DNA from: JASSUD01 sp031963445
Lineage (GTDB): Bacteria; Pseudomonadota; Gammaproteobacteria; Burkholderiales; Burkholderiaceae
Direction: 5' to 3'
DNA length: 64,000 bases
Assembly: GCA_031963445.1 (NCBI GenBank)
Contig: JASSUH010000001.1
Location: forward strand, 496,001 to 560,000
Under the pieces are notes generated by a model. It was not told the origin of the DNA, did not search any database, and saw only the letters and a program-made list of their open reading frames with translations. Below, piece after piece: positions 8,513 through 17,654 of this stretch. Positions within the stretch are counted from its first letter, which is position 1. Every line of letters begins with the position of its first letter. A program made the translations under genes and the position numbers.

Positions 8513-9277
8513 CTACATGCGGAAATGTTCGCCTAAATAAACCCGTCGTACATGTTCATTGTCAATAATTTCGGTAGGTGCTCCCGCTGCTAACACGCGG
8601 CCATCACTAATGATGTAAGCATGGTCACAAATACCGAGCGTTTCCCGCACGTTATGGTCAGTAATTAATACGCCAATATTGCGTTTTTTCAAAAAGCGGA
8701 TAATTTTTTGAATTTCTAGCACGGCAATGGGGTCAACGCCGGCAAATGGTTCATCCAGCAAAATAAAACTAGGATCTGTTGCTAAAGCACGTGCGATTTC
8801 AACTCGCCTGCGTTCGCCGCCAGATAAGGAAAGCGCTTGATGATCTTGCAAATGGGCGATTTGCAATTCTTCCATTAAGGATTGCGCGCGGTCTGTCAGC
8901 GCCTCATCGGAGAAATGCTTACCCTCTGCATCAACTTGCAATTCAAGAACGGCACGAATATTTTCTTCGACAGTCAGTTTGCGAAAAACAGAGGCTTCTT
9001 GTGGCAGATAAGAAAGGCCAAGCCGTGCTCGTTGATGAATGGGCATGCGGCTAATCGAAGCTTGATTTAGCGTAATGTCCCCTTCATCAAGCGACACCAG
9101 CCCTACGATCATATAAAAAGAAGTTGTTTTTCCCGCTCCATTAGGCCCAAGCAAGCCGACGATTTCGCCGCTTTTTACTTCCAATGAAACGTCTTTCACC
9201 ACCGTACGCGAGCCGTAGCGTTTTTTTAAATTACGCACGTTGAGCAGGCTGCTAGCTTTATCGGTTGTTGCATTCAC
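8513..9277 (-). CDS. lptB: LPS export ABC transporter ATP-binding protein LptB
   Basis: Cytoplasmic ATPase that powers extraction of lipopolysaccharide from the inner membrane with LptFG. The 254-aa protein has Walker A at 44-51 (GPNGAGKT), the ABC signature LSGGERRR, Walker B with FILLDEPFAGVDP, and the switch histidine in LITDHNVRE. Translation appears to begin at GTG 9277, which overlaps the lptA stop as GTGA, implying translational coupling. In related genomes rpoN follows; here a family C repeat follows. Confidence 0.96.
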   Translation of the reverse strand: MNATTDKASSLLNVRNLKKRYGSRTVVKDVSLEVKSGEIVGLLGPNGAGKTTSFYMIVGLVSLDEGDITLNQASISRMPIHQRARLGLSYLPQEASVFRKLTVEENIRAVLELQVDAEGKHFSDEALTDRAQSLMEELQIAHLQDHQALSLSGGERRRVEIARALATDPSFILLDEPFAGVDPIAVLEIQKIIRFLKKRNIGVLITDHNVRETLGICDHAYIISDGRVLAAGAPTEIIDNEHVRRVYLGEHFRM

Positions 9278-9897
9278 GATTGAGGCTTTGGTTGGGGTAA
9301 GTAAGAAGAGGGTGAGGTAGCTAGCGTATTACGTGGTGAGCTACGTAACGGCAGCAGCATCGCGCGCACGCGAGCTTTGGGATGATTGGGTGCAGCACCA
9401 TCTTGTCCAGCATCCGCGGTGTAGAGATTATTCAGCGCGTCATAGCGGATAGTGTTGCCTTGTACCTCATCTATCACTTTAGACAGTCCTTGCAGGCGGC
9501 GCACCTGTGCGCGACGCGTTAAAGTAGCGACTTCATTTTTGCCATCGTATTCAATTTGCTCGCCATAGCCTTCAATATATTCATTCGCTCCATCAAGCTT
9601 CTGGCGGAAATAGGCGAGCTGACCTTTTTCAGTGTAAGCAGTCATTGATTGATAGCCTTCTGGATCGCGCCGTACAACAACACGATCGGCTTTGAGCAAA
9701 ATCGTTCCCTTGGTAATGATGACGCGCCCAGTCAGCACATTAATCTGCTTTAAATCATCATAGACCCAACGGTCGGTTTGAAAGCGCAGAGGTTTGTTTT
9801 GATCGGCATGTTCTGCATACGCAGTGTTTGATAGTGAGACGGCAAACGTCAGTAGTAGCGCGCTCAAATAAGCATAAGGTTTGATGAGCTTATACAT
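9274..9897 (-). CDS. lptA: LPS transport periplasmic protein LptA
   Basis: Periplasmic bridge protein that carries LPS from LptC to the outer-membrane LptD. The OstA/LptA domain is visible from NKPLRFQTDRWVYDDLKQ through RVVVRRDPEGYQSMTAY and EQIEYDGKNEVATLTRRAQV. The frame is open to 9996, but ATG 9897 is preceded by AAGGA at suitable spacing and begins a signal peptide (MYKLIKPYAYLSALLLTF, cleavage after AYA). The upstream in-frame ATG at 9921 is the alternative. The C-terminal tail after RVRAMLLPLR is Ser/Pro-rich. Operon order lptC-lptA-lptB. Confidence 0.93.
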   Translation of the reverse strand: MYKLIKPYAYLSALLLTFAVSLSNTAYAEHADQNKPLRFQTDRWVYDDLKQINVLTGRVIITKGTILLKADRVVVRRDPEGYQSMTAYTEKGQLAYFRQKLDGANEYIEGYGEQIEYDGKNEVATLTRRAQVRRLQGLSKVIDEVQGNTIRYDALNNLYTADAGQDGAAPNHPKARVRAMLLPLRSSPRNTLATSPSSYLPQPKPQS

Positions 9898-10001
9898 GGC
9901 ATTAATCCTTAGCGTACTCATGAAATGAACCAAGACATGCTTGCATAAACTGAAACGAGAGCGTGAGTGGTTGAAAGTGCTGGTAAAGCCAAACATTATT
10001 T

Positions 10002-10604
10002 TTAGAGGCTGCCGCTAGCAGACACATCTGATGGAGCAAGCACACCTTGCACCTGGCTGGTGAGCCGCATCACACGTGTCGTGTTGTTATAAATCATACC
10101 GATAGCGCTCACGCGTGTTGCACCGCGTTGTAGCGTTACAGGCTTCTTGGTTTGTACCACATCGTCGTTAATTAAAACTTGAAAATGCTCTGACGTCGCT
10201 TGCATAGCCGGCTCACCTTTGGCCGCCGCGCGCCAAATACGCGCTGCACCATACAAATCGACTACTGAGATATCGCGGTTAATCACTCCACGTCTTGCTC
10301 GCCCAGCTACGTCTGGTTGGTCTGGCGTAAAGGCACGTAATGCAGGGAGTGCGACTTCGGTATTTTCATTATCCCCGTAGTGCACCATCTTCTCAGCTTT
10401 GATCCGATACTGTGTGGTACCAGTGGGGTTGAGCACGCTAATTGAAAAACGATCAGCGAAATAATCAGGGGTGTGTGTTTTTTGCACAGGGGGCGGCGCT
10501 TCTTCAGCGGGCAAGCTAAGTTGCAGCAACCAATACGTAAGCCCCGCTACCAGCGCTACGAAAATGAAAGGAATCCAATGTGTCCCGTGCGCTTTATAAG
10601 ACAT
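10002..10604 (-). CDS. lptC: LPS export protein LptC
   Basis: Bitopic inner-membrane component that receives LPS from LptBFG and hands it to LptA. One N-terminal membrane helix (residues about 10-32, HWIPFIFVALVAGLTYWLL) is followed by a periplasmic LptC domain with DYFADRFSISVLNPTGTTQYRIKAEK-type strands and the VTLQRGATRVSAIGMIYNN end. The 200-aa length is typical. Its start overlaps the end of kdsC by 11 bp, consistent with one transcript kdsD-kdsC-lptC-lptA-lptB. Confidence 0.93.
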   Translation of the reverse strand: MSYKAHGTHWIPFIFVALVAGLTYWLLQLSLPAEEAPPPVQKTHTPDYFADRFSISVLNPTGTTQYRIKAEKMVHYGDNENTEVALPALRAFTPDQPDVAGRARRGVINRDISVVDLYGAARIWRAAAKGEPAMQATSEHFQVLINDDVVQTKKPVTLQRGATRVSAIGMIYNNTTRVMRLTSQVQGVLAPSDVSASGSL

Positions 10605-11163
10605 CGGAGGTTTGCCCTGCCTGATAAATGGTTGCTAGTAGCGCATCGTAACGATGCTGAGCACGCAATATCAAATCACATATCTCGCGTACTGCGCCAG
10701 CGCCACCGCTTGCTTGTGTTACCCAATGGGCTTGAGCGCTAACTGCTACATGCGCATTGGCTGGGGCAGCGGCGAAATTGACTTGCTGCATAACGGGTAA
10801 ATCTGGCCAATCGTCTCCCATATAACCACTTTGTTCGGCAGTCAAACCAGTGCGTGAGAGCAACTCAGTAAAAGCTTGGCTTTTTGCTTTTACCCCTTGG
10901 TAAACAAACTCAATTCCTAGCTCGCGCGCTCGTGTGGTCACGATCTCTGATGAGCGGCTAGTAATAATTGCGCTAGGTATGCCAGCTTGCTTCAACAATT
11001 TAATCCCTTGCCCATCTAATGCGTGAAATGCCTTAAGGGATTCGCCAGCGGCATTGAAGTAAAGGCGTCCATCAGTTAGCACACCATCTACATCAAAAAT
11101 CATTAGCTGCACGCGCGCTGCGCGCTCAAGTACAGAGGTGGGAGGTGAGGCAGGTGCATTCAT
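10594..11163 (-). CDS. kdsC: 3-deoxy-D-manno-octulosonate 8-phosphate phosphatase
   Basis: HAD-superfamily phosphatase that produces Kdo from Kdo-8-phosphate for LPS inner core synthesis. Catalytic Asp24 and Asp26 sit in IFDVDGVLTDG; later motifs are AIITSRSS and GYMGDDWPDLPVM with the metal-binding aspartates. The length of 189 aa fits the tetrameric KdsC family, which lacks a cap domain. The start overlaps the kdsD stop (TAATG), so the two are translationally coupled. Confidence 0.96.
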   Translation of the reverse strand: MNAPASPPTSVLERAARVQLMIFDVDGVLTDGRLYFNAAGESLKAFHALDGQGIKLLKQAGIPSAIITSRSSEIVTTRARELGIEFVYQGVKAKSQAFTELLSRTGLTAEQSGYMGDDWPDLPVMQQVNFAAAPANAHVAVSAQAHWVTQASGGAGAVREICDLILRAQHRYDALLATIYQAGQTSDVL

Positions 11164-12146
11164 TACACAACTTTTGCTTTAAAAAGATCATGCATATTCA
11201 ATGCACCGATAAGTTTGTCCGCGTCATCGACGACAAGTATTTGATTGATCTGGTGCTGTTCCATCAATTCAACTGCTTCAACCGCAAGCTGATCAGCTCT
11301 AATAGCCTTTGGCTTTGCTGTCATCACTTCAGTTACCTTAAGGTTGTGCAGCTCTGTATGTTTTGCAAGCGTGCGGCGTAAATCACCATCGGTAAAAATG
11401 CCTTCAATTTGCCCGTTGGTATTAACCACAGCCGTCATGCCAAGTTTCTTCGCTGTAATTTCAAGAATTGCCTCATGCACCGTAGCATTAACACTGACTT
11501 GGGGCAGCATGGTTTTAGTGCGCATCACATCGCTTACGTAAACTAATAAACGCCGCCCAAGTGCGCCACCTGGATGCGAGCGCGCGAAATCCTCAGGGCT
11601 AAAGCCGCGTGCATCAAGCACTGTTACGGCGAGTGCATCACCTAGTGCCAATGAAGCTGTAGTGCTAGCCGTTGGTGCTAAGTTCAATGGGCAAGCTTCT
11701 TTCTCAACTCGTACATCTAGATGAATATCGGCAAGCTGCGCAAGGCTGGAAGTGTCGCGGCCAGTCAGCGCAATCAAGTGAGCGCCCGTGCGTTTGATCA
11801 ATGGCACAATGCTCAATAACTCTTCTGTTTCACCCGAGTTGGAGAGGGCCACCACTACATCTTGCGCGGTAATCATGCCCAAATCACCATGCCTCGCTTC
11901 GGCCGGATGGACAAAGAAAGCTGGTGTGCCGGTGCTGGCGAAGGTAGCTGCTAATTTACGCGCAATATGCCCCGATTTACCCATGCCTGATACAACGACT
12001 CGGCCTTGGCAATTCAGTAAAAGTTTAACTGCTGTAGCAAATTTTGCATTAATGCGTTCGGCCAGCGACCGAACAGCTAAAGCTTCAATTTCCAGCACTT
12101 CACGCGCTAATATGAGCGCCCGATCTTCATTAAATTTCGTTATCAT
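11163..12146 (-). CDS. kdsD: D-arabinose-5-phosphate isomerase KdsD
   Basis: Converts D-ribulose-5-phosphate to D-arabinose-5-phosphate, the first committed step of Kdo synthesis. An N-terminal SIS domain contains SGMGKSGHIARKLAATFAST, HPAEARHGDLGM and SNSGETEELL. Two CBS modules occupy the C-terminal third, with MRTKTMLPQVSVNAT and MTAKPKAIRADQLAVEAVEL. Length 327 aa is standard. First gene of the minus-strand LPS cluster, divergent from the antiporter at 12624 across a large palindrome. Confidence 0.96.
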   Translation of the reverse strand: MITKFNEDRALILAREVLEIEALAVRSLAERINAKFATAVKLLLNCQGRVVVSGMGKSGHIARKLAATFASTGTPAFFVHPAEARHGDLGMITAQDVVVALSNSGETEELLSIVPLIKRTGAHLIALTGRDTSSLAQLADIHLDVRVEKEACPLNLAPTASTTASLALGDALAVTVLDARGFSPEDFARSHPGGALGRRLLVYVSDVMRTKTMLPQVSVNATVHEAILEITAKKLGMTAVVNTNGQIEGIFTDGDLRRTLAKHTELHNLKVTEVMTAKPKAIRADQLAVEAVELMEQHQINQILVVDDADKLIGALNMHDLFKAKVV

Positions 12147-12246
12147 GCGTGAAAGTATAGCAAAGGCTACTTTAGAGTCTGGTCAAAGTTTCTTTGATAG
12201 AGCCACATTTAATACAGGCTTTGAAGCGCAATGTTTTTAGAAACGT

Positions 12247-12405
12247 TCACGATTTTTCTAAAAGTCTGCTCCAGGTTTTTCAAAGATCCCAAATAGAGGC
12301 TGTTGGTTCGCCTGTTGGGGTGACGGAACAATCCCAACAGGCGCGCCAACAGCCTCTATTAAGTCTTTTGAAAAACCTGGAGCAGACTTTTAGAAAAATC
12401 GTGAG
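12247..12405. repeat. Long near-perfect inverted repeat (family B-related)
   Basis: The outer arms, TCACGATTTTTCTAAAAGTC with its complement, continue through CTGCTCCAGGTTTTTCAAA and AATAGAGGCTGTTGG, giving arms of about 70 bp with few mismatches. The central part holds CCTGTTGGGGTGACGGAAC. It lies between the divergent kdsD and antiporter genes, so it would form a strong hairpin in either leader transcript. Confidence 0.9.
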
Positions 12406-12623
12406 CAGGTTCGGAAGATGGTTTTGAAGGGCTCTGAAGGTTATTAGCTAGAGGAAGATTTTGTTGAATGAAATTTTAGAGTAACCGTTGTTTCGATAGA
12501 TGTATCGAGTATTGCCCATTCCGAATTATGGCTTTTTCAGGAAGCTTTGCTGGAGTTGGGCAGAAATTTTTTGAGCAGTTTGTGAGCGGGTTTTTAAGAT
12601 ATCTGTTTGGATGATGAGCACAC

Positions 12624-14651
12624 ATGATGACACCACTTGAATTGACTCTCATATTGTTATTTGCCTCTGTCGTAGGAGTCGTGGTGTTTCGCATGCTTAA
12701 TTTGCCGCCAATGCTTGGCTATTTAAGTGTCGGTATGCTGATTGGCCCGCATGCGTTGGGAATTGTGCCTAATTCATTGCCGGTCGACAATTTGGCCGAA
12801 TTCGGCGTGGTTTTCCTAATGTTCTCGATTGGCCTCGAGTTTTCATTGGCAAAGTTACGTTCGATGCGTCGCATTGTTTTTGGGCTGGGGCTTTCGCAGG
12901 TGGCATTTACGATGGCTGTCACCTTTTTGTTAGGGCTTGGGTTGCACTTTTTCTATGCGTGGAGTTGGCAAGCAAGCATTGCGATGGGGGCGGTGTTTTC
13001 CATGTCATCTACCGCGATTGTGAGCAAGCTTCTCTCGGAGCGGCTTGAGCTTGAGGCCGAGCACGGGCGCAATATTATTGGCGTGTTGTTGTTTCAAGAT
13101 TTAGCGGTAGTGCCGTTGGTGATTTTAGTCGCAGCACTTGGTAGTAGTGCTCAGAGTTTGGCTAGTTCTCTACTGTTTGCTGCGATAAAAATTTGCGCCG
13201 CACTGGTGCTGCTATTGTGGATTGGGCAGCGTTTTATGACGCGTTGGCTCAATTTAGTTGCGCGCCGTCGCTCACAAGAGCTGTTTATGTTGAACTTGCT
13301 GTTGTTAACGCTTGGCGCTGCATTTATTACAGAAGAGCTAGGCTTATCAATGGCTTTGGGTTCTTTCATCGCCGGTATTTTGATTGCGGAAACGCGTTAC
13401 CGGCATCAAGTGGAAGAGGATATTAAGCCATTTCGTGATGTGCTGCTCGGCCTCTTTTTTATCACCACGGGTATGTTGCTTGATCCACGTGTGGTGTTGC
13501 AGCATCCAGTTCTTGTCGTTAGTCTTTTCCTCGGTTTAGTCGTAATGAAGGCCGCTTTGATCACAGGGCTTGCGCGTTTATTTGGGTCATCGCCGGGAGT
13601 GGCTATTCGTACTGGCTTAGGGCTTGCTCAAGCGGGTGAATTTGGCTTTGTGTTAATGGAAGTGGTGGTCGAACGGCATTTGATTGATCCAGTCGTGGTT
13701 CAAGTCATTTTTGCGTCAATGTTGTTGTCGATGCTGGCTGCGCCATTCTTAATCCAACATGCAGAGCGCATTGTGATGCGCCTCTCGTCAACGGAGTGGC
13801 TAAGACAGTCGTTGCAAATGACACGTATTGCGACGCAATCGATTAAAACTTCAGCGCATGTCATTATTTGTGGCTACGGTCGTAGCGGACAAAATCTGGC
13901 GCGGATGCTTGAGCATGAAGGTATTTCATATGTGGCGCTTGACCTTGATCCTGATCGCGTCAGTGCCGCTGCGTCAGCTGGTGAGTCAGTGGTATTTGGT
14001 GACGCAGCTCGACGTGAATCGTTAGTGGCAGCTGGCCTGCATCGTGCGGCTGCCGTCGCCATCACTTACGCTAGCACGCCTTCGGCACTTAAGGTATTGC
14101 ACAATGTGCATGAACTTGAGCCAACTTTGCCTGTGATTGTGCGCACCGTGGATGATAGTGATTTAGAGCGTCTGCTAGAAGCTGGGGCAACTGAAGTGGT
14201 GCCAGAGATTGTTGAGGGTAGTCTGATGCTAGCCTCGCATATGCTGGTTCTCATGGGTGTGCCGATGCGACGAGTTGTGCGGCGCGTCGAAGAGATGCGG
14301 GATGAGCGTTACAGCTTATTACGAGGCTACTTCCGCGGGGCAGATGACCCAGATGATGATTTCGAGCATGAGCAAGTCCGTTTGCAATCAATCGCTATCG
14401 ACGCTAGTGCTAATGCTGTTGATCAGCGCCTAGGTGAATTAGGCTTCGATGAACTAGGAGTAGAAGTCACGGCAATCCGGCGGCATGGCATTCGCGGTAT
14501 TCAACCCGCCTCTGATACTAAACTGCGAGCGGGTGATATTTTGGTTTTACGGGGGCTGCCTGAGGCACTGTCTGAAGCAGAAGAGCTCTTGACCAAATAC
14601 AAACGCACAGTTTCATCTGTAAAGGCGGAGCCTCAGGGCGGTAGTGCCTGA
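12624..14651 (+). CDS. KefB/KefC-type monovalent cation:proton antiporter (CPA2)
   Basis: Inner-membrane antiporter for K+ or Na+ against protons, probably involved in potassium efflux and pH or electrophile protection. The first 385 residues or so are highly hydrophobic with about 12-13 helices (Na+/H+ exchanger domain; MLGYLSVGMLIGPHALG near the start, LGSFIAGILIAETRY mid-domain). A TrkA-N (RCK) domain follows, with the nucleotide-binding GYGRSG at 417-422, and then a TrkA-C domain near 575-665. The 675-aa length fits KefB/KefC/YbaL. PtsN regulates potassium transport in several proteobacteria, so its proximity is suggestive only. Confidence 0.9.
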   Translation: MMTPLELTLILLFASVVGVVVFRMLNLPPMLGYLSVGMLIGPHALGIVPNSLPVDNLAEFGVVFLMFSIGLEFSLAKLRSMRRIVFGLGLSQVAFTMAVTFLLGLGLHFFYAWSWQASIAMGAVFSMSSTAIVSKLLSERLELEAEHGRNIIGVLLFQDLAVVPLVILVAALGSSAQSLASSLLFAAIKICAALVLLLWIGQRFMTRWLNLVARRRSQELFMLNLLLLTLGAAFITEELGLSMALGSFIAGILIAETRYRHQVEEDIKPFRDVLLGLFFITTGMLLDPRVVLQHPVLVVSLFLGLVVMKAALITGLARLFGSSPGVAIRTGLGLAQAGEFGFVLMEVVVERHLIDPVVVQVIFASMLLSMLAAPFLIQHAERIVMRLSSTEWLRQSLQMTRIATQSIKTSAHVIICGYGRSGQNLARMLEHEGISYVALDLDPDRVSAAASAGESVVFGDAARRESLVAAGLHRAAAVAITYASTPSALKVLHNVHELEPTLPVIVRTVDDSDLERLLEAGATEVVPEIVEGSLMLASHMLVLMGVPMRRVVRRVEEMRDERYSLLRGYFRGADDPDDDFEHEQVRLQSIAIDASANAVDQRLGELGFDELGVEVTAIRRHGIRGIQPASDTKLRAGDILVLRGLPEALSEAEELLTKYKRTVSSVKAEPQGGSA

Positions 14652-14734
14652 AAATTTTTGCGTCTCAGTAGATTCCGAAGGAACTCGATAGGGGTGCGTT
14701 TGTCATTACTTTTAATCTGCTTCGTGAGCGCAGT

Positions 14735-16396
14735 ATGCGACGCCTATCTATACGGCAGCACTCTTTTCTGACTTGGCTGGTAACGAGTCTCTTTGCTATT
14801 AGTTTGCTGTTGCAAGGATGTGCGAGTTCGATCGCCTCTGATACGTCTAATTTCACTCAGACTATTAAACCTGCACGATCTGTGCGCTCACTCGCTACCC
14901 GTATTCGTGAGCATATTCAAGCGCCGCATTTTGCTGCGGCTTCTTGGGGTATCAAAATCATCTCGCTTGAAACAGGGCGTACCTTGTTTGAGCACGATGC
15001 AAACAAATATTTTTTACCTGCCTCTAACACCAAGTTATATACCGGTGCTTTGGCGCTAGAAACTTTCCCCGCTGATTATCGGTTTTCTACCGATTTATAT
15101 ACGACAGCACCGCTGATTATTCGTAACAGCATCTTTACTGGTGATTTGGTGCTTTACGGCCAAGGTGATCCAACTTTAGGTGCGGGAGAGAAATTTGCCG
15201 CTTCCTCTCCTCAGCCCTTTGATCAACTAGCAGCCCGACTTGCGAAACTTGGCATTAAGCGTGTCCGTGGCAAATTAATCGTCGATGAAAGCTATTTCGC
15301 AACGCCTGAGCATGGGTCAGGTTGGCAAGCTAATGACTTGCAGTGGTATTACGGTGCCTCAGTTTCTGCCATCGCCGTGCATGAAAACACGCTGCAGCTA
15401 TCAATCAAGCCCGCTGTTCGCGTTAATTTACCGTGTGAAATTGCCAAGCTTACGCCGCTGGCTCCAGGCGTAGAGCCCCTCAAAATTATCAATCGTACGC
15501 GCACAGTTGCACCGGGCGAGGCTAGTAGCGTTGGTATTTATCGTGACATTGCAACGAATACGTTCTATATATTCGGCAACCTTGCAATAGATGGCGCTCC
15601 TATACGTACCTCTCTCGCGTTACCTTTTTCCGCTATAACAGCCGGCAACGAACTGCGCGCCGCTTTAGCGCGCTATCAAATAAAGCTTGAAGGTGGAATT
15701 AAAGTAGTGAATTGGCTTGATCGTGCGAGTTTCACTTCCGCGGCAACCTCTTTCTCCGTTCCCTCATCATGGCACCGTATCGCTACGATAGCTTCGCCTA
15801 CACTTACGCAAATCTTGCAGCAAACGTTGAAACGGTCGCAAAATCTTTACGCGCAAAGTTTGCTGCTGCAGGTGGGCCGCCAAGCCGCACAAGCTTATGG
15901 GCCGGACGCATGCATTAAAAATGGTATCACCTGCACAACAGAACAATGGGGTATCTACGCGATAAATAATTTCCTATTACAAGCGAGGCTTCCTCTAAAC
16001 AGCGTGTCTCTCGAAGAAGGCAGCGGCTTATCCCGTGGCAATCTTGTTACCCCAGCGGCTACCGCGGCCTTATTGCAATATATGAATAGCCGTCCAAACG
16101 CTCAAATTTTCCGTGAAGCACTACCCATCGCAGGCGTAGATGGCACACTTAAAGCACGCATGCGCGGTACGCTAGCTGCACATAATGTCCATGCTAAAAC
16201 CGGCACGATGCGCGCGACTTATACTCTTTCTGGTTACGTCACTACTGCTGCCAAAGAGCCTCTTGCCTTCTCCATCATGCTTAACAACTACGTGCCACCT
16301 TCTACTAATGCTTCGACCAGCATTGATTTACCCCGCGCGAATAAAGAAATAGACGCTATTGTCATCATGCTTGCGGAATTTGTGGGGCATAGTTAG
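14735..16396 (+). CDS. dacB: D-alanyl-D-alanine carboxypeptidase/endopeptidase (PBP4)
   Basis: Low-molecular-weight penicillin-binding protein that trims peptidoglycan peptides or cuts 4-3 crosslinks in the periplasm. The active-site motifs are present: SxxK as SNTK at 97-100, the family's SGLSRGN as the SxN-type motif, and KTG in HAKTGTMRATYTLSGY. A hydrophobic signal segment spans about residues 11-28 and ends LLLQGCAS, which could be a lipobox with Cys29, though the Gln is atypical. Length 553 aa fits class C PBPs with the inserted domain. The start codon is not supported by a strong ribosome-binding site. Confidence 0.93.
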   Translation: MRRLSIRQHSFLTWLVTSLFAISLLLQGCASSIASDTSNFTQTIKPARSVRSLATRIREHIQAPHFAAASWGIKIISLETGRTLFEHDANKYFLPASNTKLYTGALALETFPADYRFSTDLYTTAPLIIRNSIFTGDLVLYGQGDPTLGAGEKFAASSPQPFDQLAARLAKLGIKRVRGKLIVDESYFATPEHGSGWQANDLQWYYGASVSAIAVHENTLQLSIKPAVRVNLPCEIAKLTPLAPGVEPLKIINRTRTVAPGEASSVGIYRDIATNTFYIFGNLAIDGAPIRTSLALPFSAITAGNELRAALARYQIKLEGGIKVVNWLDRASFTSAATSFSVPSSWHRIATIASPTLTQILQQTLKRSQNLYAQSLLLQVGRQAAQAYGPDACIKNGITCTTEQWGIYAINNFLLQARLPLNSVSLEEGSGLSRGNLVTPAATAALLQYMNSRPNAQIFREALPIAGVDGTLKARMRGTLAAHNVHAKTGTMRATYTLSGYVTTAAKEPLAFSIMLNNYVPPSTNASTSIDLPRANKEIDAIVIMLAEFVGHS

Positions 16397-16567
16397 CTAA
16401 AGGGATAATTGCATAACTTAAAGCGATTGTTTAAAAAGGGAAAAATACAGTCTTGTTCCTACATTCCTTGCTATATTGTTGACTCTTTTGTATTGGTCAA
16501 CTAGACTAACTTTCACATCTAAATAGCATTATTGCCTACGTTATATCTGATGTATTAGGAGTCTCTT

Positions 16568-16816
16568 ATGCCAATGTTTAATACTTACGAGGCAAAAACG
16601 AAGTTATCAAGCTTGATTAGGGCCGCCTTAAATGGGGAGGAAGTGATTATTGCCAATGCAAATCATCCTGCAGTTAAATTAATCCCTTATGATTTGAGCA
16701 GTGGTAACGGTTTTAAGTTTGGTGTGATGCGGGGCGAAATTACACTAAATCCAGACTTTGATGAGCCGCTCCCAGACGATGTTTTGGCTCTGTTTGAAGG
16801 CGGAGAGTCAACGTGA
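16568..16816 (+). CDS. Phd/YefM-family antitoxin
   Basis: Antitoxin of a type II toxin-antitoxin pair. The 82-aa protein shows the Phd N-terminal pattern (YEAKTKLSSLIRAALNGEEVIIA, then PAVKLIPYD) that forms the DNA-binding dimer. Its C-terminal tail, FGVMRGEITLNPDFDEPLPDD, is the usual VapC-neutralising arm. Preceded by an AGGAGT ribosome-binding site. The last codon overlaps the toxin start as GTGA. It probably autoregulates the pair. Confidence 0.9.
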   Translation: MPMFNTYEAKTKLSSLIRAALNGEEVIIANANHPAVKLIPYDLSSGNGFKFGVMRGEITLNPDFDEPLPDDVLALFEGGEST

Positions 16817-17193
16817 ATTTATTGCTCGACACTAATATCGTATTGCGAGCGATGAGTGAGCCAGAAAGCTTATCGCTCCAGGCAAAAGAAGAAATTGAAA
16901 AGGCGCTCACTCTCTTTGTGAGTGCCGCGTCCATTTGGGAAATCAGCATCAAGGCTGCGTTAGGAAAGCTGAGTGTCAATATTGATCGTCTGATGATGCA
17001 TCTTAAGCAACTGAAAGTTCAAGAGTTGCCAGTCAGTTGGGAGCATGCATCCTACGTTCGCAATTTGCCTCCTATTCATCGTGACCCATTCGATAGGATT
17101 CTAGTTGCCCAGGCTTTATCAGCGCCAATGAGGCTACTGACTAGCGACCAGCTTTTGACGCAATATTCAGAGCTTGTTACTGCTGTCAATTGA
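16813..17193 (+). CDS. vapC: PIN-domain toxin, VapC type
   Basis: Predicted Mg2+-dependent ribonuclease toxin. The PIN acidic residues are present: Asp6 (LLLDTNI), Glu43 (SIWEISIK), Asp91/Asp94 (HRDPFDRILVAQA) and Asp112 (TSDQLL). The 126-aa length is full, so the toxin looks intact. It starts at a GTG that overlaps the antitoxin stop, with GGAG upstream. The pair was inserted just upstream of the ATP synthase operon. Confidence 0.9.
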   Translation: MNLLLDTNIVLRAMSEPESLSLQAKEEIEKALTLFVSAASIWEISIKAALGKLSVNIDRLMMHLKQLKVQELPVSWEHASYVRNLPPIHRDPFDRILVAQALSAPMRLLTSDQLLTQYSELVTAVN

Positions 17194-17318
17194 ATTTAAT
17201 AGCGCTAACACTGTAACCGTTTATCTTCCATTTTGTTCCTGCACAGAAAATCGCCTTAGCTTGCCGTGTAATCTGAGTATTGTTAAGCCAGTCATATAAC
17301 TAGTTATTGGGGACGACT

Positions 17319-17570
17319 ATGGATACTCTGCCTGTACAAAATACTAAAGCACGTTTTAATGAATTGCTCAATGCTTGTGAGCAGTTTTTCATACGACATG
17401 GTGAAAAAGTGGCTGCACTTGTTCTTATTGAGCAATGGAAGAATTTAGTGAGCGCAGCGCGTCATCCCACATTAAAGGAATTGTTAATGTCAGATGAAGG
17501 TCGCATGGATTTTGAGATTCCTAAGCGCAGAACAGTAAAACATCGAACAGCTGTTCATGCCGGATATTAA
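17319..17570 (+). CDS. Solo Phd/YefM-type antitoxin
   Basis: The 83-aa protein shows QNTKARFNELLNACEQ, then HGEKVAALVLIEQWKNL and a C-terminal PTLKELLMSDEGRMDFEIPKR, the pattern of Phd-family antitoxins with a toxin-binding tail. The ATG at 17319, preceded by TTGGGGACGAC, is a better start than the upstream TTG at 17307. No toxin gene is adjacent, so it is either an orphan or the partner was lost. Confidence 0.75.
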   Translation: MDTLPVQNTKARFNELLNACEQFFIRHGEKVAALVLIEQWKNLVSAARHPTLKELLMSDEGRMDFEIPKRRTVKHRTAVHAGY

Positions 17571-17625
17571 AAACTCTCACAGAAGAACATTTGTACCTTG
17601 TTCCTACACAATAACCAGATATAAC

Positions 17626-17654
17626 TTGAACCGATTACGAGAATCCCTTACAAT
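17626..17654 (+). promoter_or_regulatory. Sigma-70 promoter of the atp operon
   Basis: A TTGAAC -35 at 17626-17631 and a TACAAT -10 at 17649-17654 are separated by exactly 17 bp. It lies about 288 bp upstream of the atpB start codon with no ORF between, so it predicts a long leader. No atpI gene is present in this interval. Confidence 0.65.
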
